A program made the translations under genes and the position numbers. The notes under the pieces are model-generated. The model did not search any database, was not told the DNA's origin, and saw nothing but the letters and a program-made list of their open reading frames with translations. Positions 42,139 through 45,370 of a stretch of 45,370 nucleotides of DNA are shown one piece after another (within the stretch, counting starts at the first letter, position 1; each line of letters begins with the position of its first letter). Source of the DNA: Hymenopellis radicata (Eukaryota > Basidiomycota > Agaricomycetes > Agaricales > Physalacriaceae); the NCBI GenBank assembly GCA_015501595.1, contig JADNRX010000416.1, forward strand, positions 1 to 45,370, in the 5' to 3' direction.

Positions 42139-42859
42139 AGCGCAGATGAAAGATAGCGAATTCTATTCCAAGAATATGTTACCGCTGTCGACACGTAGCC
42201 TCGTACTGCCTGCTTAGAAGCGGACTTATGACCTAAATCGAAATGGGAAATGGATCCCCAACCTCACACAATCATGCCGCCAGACGTCCTCTCTCTGCTG
42301 AGTATAATCCTTTGACGCGTCTTTCCTGTTATTGATGGGCACAGAAAGTTGTCGGCGCCACTGCGTACTACCCTGCAAAAAAGAACGAAACACTCGTCCA
42401 CAACTAATTTAATGCTTTCGAGAGAGGAGAAAGCAGGAATATTGTACATATACGTGAATGAACAAATTCATTGCTACCACAAATTAATTACAATCGTACT
42501 CGTGCTACGTCTAGCAACTAATGACAGCGTGACCTCTACGATGAGGTCGCGATCCCTCGACTACGTCCCTATAGAAGCTCGCACATTCATGTAGAAGATC
42601 ATATCAGTAAGTAAAGAAGGAGCAGTCAAGTTTCACTTTGCACGAAGAGAGGGCCTTGGGAAGAGAGATTATCGCCCAAGTCGTCCACATCGAATCCGTC
42701 ATCCAGACGTCGCGTCCCCTGTATGGCTGAACATGGGCGCCGACGACAGGGAATGTGAGGCGGATTTGGCGTCCCAACGTGATCCTACGATAGCTTGAAG
42801 AATGTGGTCAATGCGGAGAGGTGCGAAAGCAGGTTACTGAAGGCCATCGAGATAAGCGA

Positions 42860-43171
42860 TTATGTCGTCGTCTCCCACATCGAATAACTCCATCTCAGAT
42901 CATGCACCGTCTTGGTGCTCGCCAGCAGCGCGTTCGGAGCGACAATCTCCTGCCCGTCCACGCGTCTGAACGCCGTAGCAGAGAGCCCAAACTCTCGCAG
43001 AATGTGGATGCGGCATGCCTGAATATGAAGGAGGAAGAATGATTGTGCCGAGAGGACTAGAGATGCCATGGTATTGGCGTGGTTGACTATGAGGAGGAAG
43101 AAAGGGAGAATTCCGCGGTACGCGAGAATAAACCCAAAAGCAGCGGAATGAGAATATCTAGAAGACGACAA
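42860..43171 (-). pseudogene. MscS-type mechanosensitive channel fragment, copy 2
   Basis: The 103-codon minus-strand frame covers more of the MscS domain than copy 1. Residues about 21-39 (ILPFFLLIVNHANTMASLV) align with the pore-helix end and the usual 'F(V/S)THP.D.GD.V' turn. Residues 59-76 are REFGLSATAFRRVDGQEI, then APNALLASTKTVHD and SYSMWETTT. The family normally continues after MWE with a TLM...YDTP strand. Here TAA intervenes, but IIAYLDGLQ follows in a shifted frame, suggesting one frameshift. A roughly 14-residue segment (about 40-53) replaces the usual short loop before REFGL. Channel helices and C-terminus are absent. This is a gene fragment, not a working channel. Confidence 0.62.
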
Positions 43172-43179
43172 AGTCGCCG

Positions 43180-43640
43180 TTGATACGATCTAAAGATGAG
43201 TTAGCTCCGAGAGTGATCGAAACATAACTCACGGCACATACCTCGCGCCACCCAAATTGCAGAGGCTTAATCGTGGGCCCTAAGGCCCAGAACAAGTAAC
43301 GACATGCTTCACGAGTCCAGCGCCCTCTTTGTCATGTCTATCCGCGGCCTTCGTCGAGATGTCCCAAGAGTGGCGTCCGTGTCGTCTTATAAACATTGTA
43401 GCAGTGGAGTAGCGAAGAATGCGAGCGCAGCGGTAGCAGCGCCGCTGCTCACTGCCCTCGTAGTATCCCTGTAATCAGTCATTAACGCATAATTGCAAAT
43501 GAACCTCACCCAATAGCAAGTTCCCCCGCCTATACGTCCAAATTGGATCATAAGGCCGAACGTCGAGAGATCCAGATCGCCATCACTGGGCGAAGTTTAT
43601 CCGGTCATTCTTGGAGCGGCGACGGTACTTAAGCCCACAC
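43180..43640 (-). other. K unit in reverse orientation
   Basis: The hairpin element lies at 43403-43455 and the complement of GGCGATCTGGATCTCTCG at about 43570-43587, with a GGTGAGG donor-like site between them on the minus strand. The sequence then passes into the AT-rich island. Confidence 0.5.
43403..43455 (-). repeat. K hairpin element
   Basis: GCAGTG/CACTGC outer stem. Inner stem GCAGCGG...CCGCTGC with an enlarged loop. The other inner stem is reduced. Confidence 0.5.
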
Positions 43641-44516
43641 TGGTTGAAAAACCTGAGTTCTTCAGGTGAAATATGAGTGAAAGATCCGGAGGATTTTACA
43701 TACTTTTTTCTCAGTAAAAATATTTTTAAATAAATTCATAGATTTTTTAGATAAGCTTGTCATAAAAAAGAAGGTGAAGAATGCCTACAAACTTTGGTGA
43801 ATAAGATGAAAAATAAAATAAGGATTTTTCAGTAATTTTATAAGGGTAGAATTATAGTAAAAAATCCAAAACCTAAAATTCACAATTTAAAGCGAAAATA
43901 TGATAGATAAACTAGATATAAAAATCAATAAAGAAATTCATGAAAATTTTGAGAGTTAGATTGAGATATTTTTTAGAATTTAAACGGAATTTTTCCAGTA
44001 AAGAAATAGGTGAAGATATTTAAAAAAATATCTAAATGCTATATCAGGATTTTATTAGGAGAATATTTGCACTTTATTTAGGAAGAAATGCAGAATGTGA
44101 TTTGAGAGATGCTCAGTAAAATAGAATCAGAATATGAATATGAAAAAATAGGAGAATACTAAGTAAGAAATATTTACATAATAAGATAAAATTAAGCTAG
44201 GATTTTTCATAGATATATTTAGAGAGAAGTTATATAGAATAATTAGAGAAATAAATAGCCAAATTTATAGAAGATTTTGTAAGGGAACTTGTAGTAAAAA
44301 ATGCAGAGCAATGAATCTGCAAATAAATTAGAATTATTGAGATTCATAATATGAAAAATCTTAATTATGAGTAATGAAATTTTTTGAAAACATATAGGGA
44401 AAATACAAGATATAGATAGAGGTAAAAAATCCTGAATGCAAAGAAAAGGACAGATAGAAGAATATAGAGCTATGTACAAGTCTGTAACTACAGATATCTG
44501 AATTCATAAGGCAGAG
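43640..44516. other. AT-rich island
   Basis: About 0.85 kb of strongly AT-rich DNA contrasts sharply with the GC-balanced surroundings. A degenerate word (TTTTTCAGTAA and variants such as TTTTTCCAGTAA and TTCTCAGTAAAA) recurs at about 43709, 43826, 43991 and 44114. Near the right end, AGCTATGTACAAGTCTGTAAC (about 44468) and AGCTGTACAGGAGTCTGTAAG (about 44515) form an imperfect direct repeat. No frame is convincing. It could be the outer part of the adjoining inverted-repeat element or an organelle-derived insertion. Confidence 0.5.
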
Positions 44517-45370
44517 CTGTACAGGAGTCTGTAAGAGAGATCACTACAAGTTGGAACTTAAGATGATTTGTAACTTAAGAGGCCAGTACTTATAAGGGTC
44601 TAAGGCAGTTCATGAATCATGCCTGACTTGAGTTTGCGTGAGTTAGGAGTGAAAACAAGTTAAGAGCTTATAATAAATTTAGTAGTCACCGGATTTAAAA
44701 TCCCAGCACCCGGATTCACAATCTGTCGCTGTGTCTGCGAGTGCCAGAATGCGCTCCGTCATCCCGGATTTAAAATCCCAGCACCCGGATTCACAATCCA
44801 CAGCTGTACGAGAGTCTGCGGGTGCTAGAATGTGCTCCGTCATGCCGGATTTAAAATCCCAGGACCCAGATTCACAATCCGTCGCTGTGTCTGCGACGCA
44901 TTCTAGCACCCGCAGACTCTCATACAGCTGTGGATTGTGAATCCGGGTGCTGGGATTTTAAATCCGGGATGACGGAGCGCATTCTGGCACTCGCAGACAC
45001 AGCGACAGATTGTGAATCTGGGTCCTGGGATTTTAAATCCGGCATGACGGAGCACATTCTAGCACCCGCAGACTCTCGTACAGCTGTGGATTGTGAATCC
45101 GGGTGCTGGGATTTTAAATCCGGGATGACGGAGCGCATTCTGGCACTCGCAGACACAGCGACAGATTGTGAATCCGGGTGCTGGGATTTTAAATCTGGTG
45201 ACTACTAAATTTATTATAAGCTCTTAACTTGTTTTCACTCCTAACTCACGCAAACTCAAGTCAGGCATGATTCATGAACTGCCTTAGACCCTTATAAGTA
45301 CTGGCCTCTTAAGTTACAAATCATCTTAAGTTCCAACTTGTAGTGATCTCTCTTACAGACTCCTGTACAG
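44517..45370. repeat. Large near-perfect inverted repeat, cut by the window end
   Basis: The left arm 44517-44895 and right arm 44992-45370 are reverse complements with very few mismatches (for example AATCCGTCGC against AATCTGTCGC) around a 96-bp spacer. The inner half consists of roughly 75-bp units starting CCGGATTTAAAATCCCAGC and alternating GTCGCTGTGTCTGCG with CACAGCTGTACGAGAG. The spacer is a further, inverted unit. The outer halves are unique. The right arm reaches the last base, so the true extent is unknown. Frames at 44679-45208 on both strands encode the same peptides because of the symmetry and are not genes. Confidence 0.9.

Larger units (their letters stand above)
39347..43118 (+). 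repeat. Segmental duplication, copy 2 (partner 6413-9933)
   Basis: It is colinear with copy 1. Small differences include about 14 extra bases near 39990, a 3-bp deletion near 41998 and extra sequence at 42615-42660 and 42725-42900. The left boundary GTTTCCAACAGCGAC is sharp and matches copy 1. Because it retains more of the MscS fragment, it is closer to the ancestral state at the right end. Confidence 0.8.

Noticed and set aside
44679..45208. Frames encoding the same peptide on both strands near the window end
   Set aside because: Identical peptides on opposite strands are a direct consequence of the inverted repeat; period and symmetry explain them fully.

Overview
This window looks like a gene-poor, repeat-dense (heterochromatin-like) stretch of a filamentous fungal genome, most likely an agaricomycete basidiomycete. 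The reasons are 50-55 nt introns with fungal splice signals, a Ty3/Gypsy element whose Gag and integrase look basidiomycete-like to me, and many degenerate exon/intron fragments. The species call is inference. I see no intact host gene, rRNA, tRNA or CRISPR array.

The only intact protein-coding module is one LTR retrotransposon (17511-24394). It has two 511-bp LTRs that read identical by eye. It carries a Gag-protease ORF, an integrase ORF and a third ORF of unknown function. No reverse transcriptase or RNase H is encoded between protease and integrase, so the copy appears to be recently mobile but dependent on enzymes supplied in trans.

The rest is layered repeats. (1) Satellite S150 (anchor CTAGGCCTCTAAAACGG) has a period of about 139-153 bp and lies at 1-620, 10068-11340 and 16690-17500, with a reversed block at 6000-6412. 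(2) Satellite S148 (anchor CTGGGCGAGTA) has a period of about 146-152 bp and lies at 3600-5690, 31672-33060 and 36370-37860. (3) A 21-bp GGTCGAC-rich minisatellite makes up two paralogous blocks at 24399-26101. (4) An array of about four 950-bp units spans 26102-31047. It is interrupted by a 1009-bp hAT-like element and a 245-bp TA-flanked MITE, and the neighbouring units preserve both empty sites.

A mosaic segmental duplication relates 2975-9933 to 36045-43118 (same order and orientation), plus a rearranged third copy at 31046-34110 whose first part is inverted. Its best conserved part (6413-9933 and 39347-43118) carries a decayed minus-strand fragment of an MscS-type mechanosensitive channel gene at one end.

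Two compact branched (three-way-junction) inverted-repeat designs recur. One is a roughly 50-nt motif scattered at about 11 sites in both orientations inside a degenerate exon/intron unit, called 'K' here. The other is a 93-nt motif at the end of two S148 blocks. The window ends in an AT-rich island (43640-44516) followed by a near-perfect inverted repeat of at least 379-bp arms (44517-45370) that runs off the edge.
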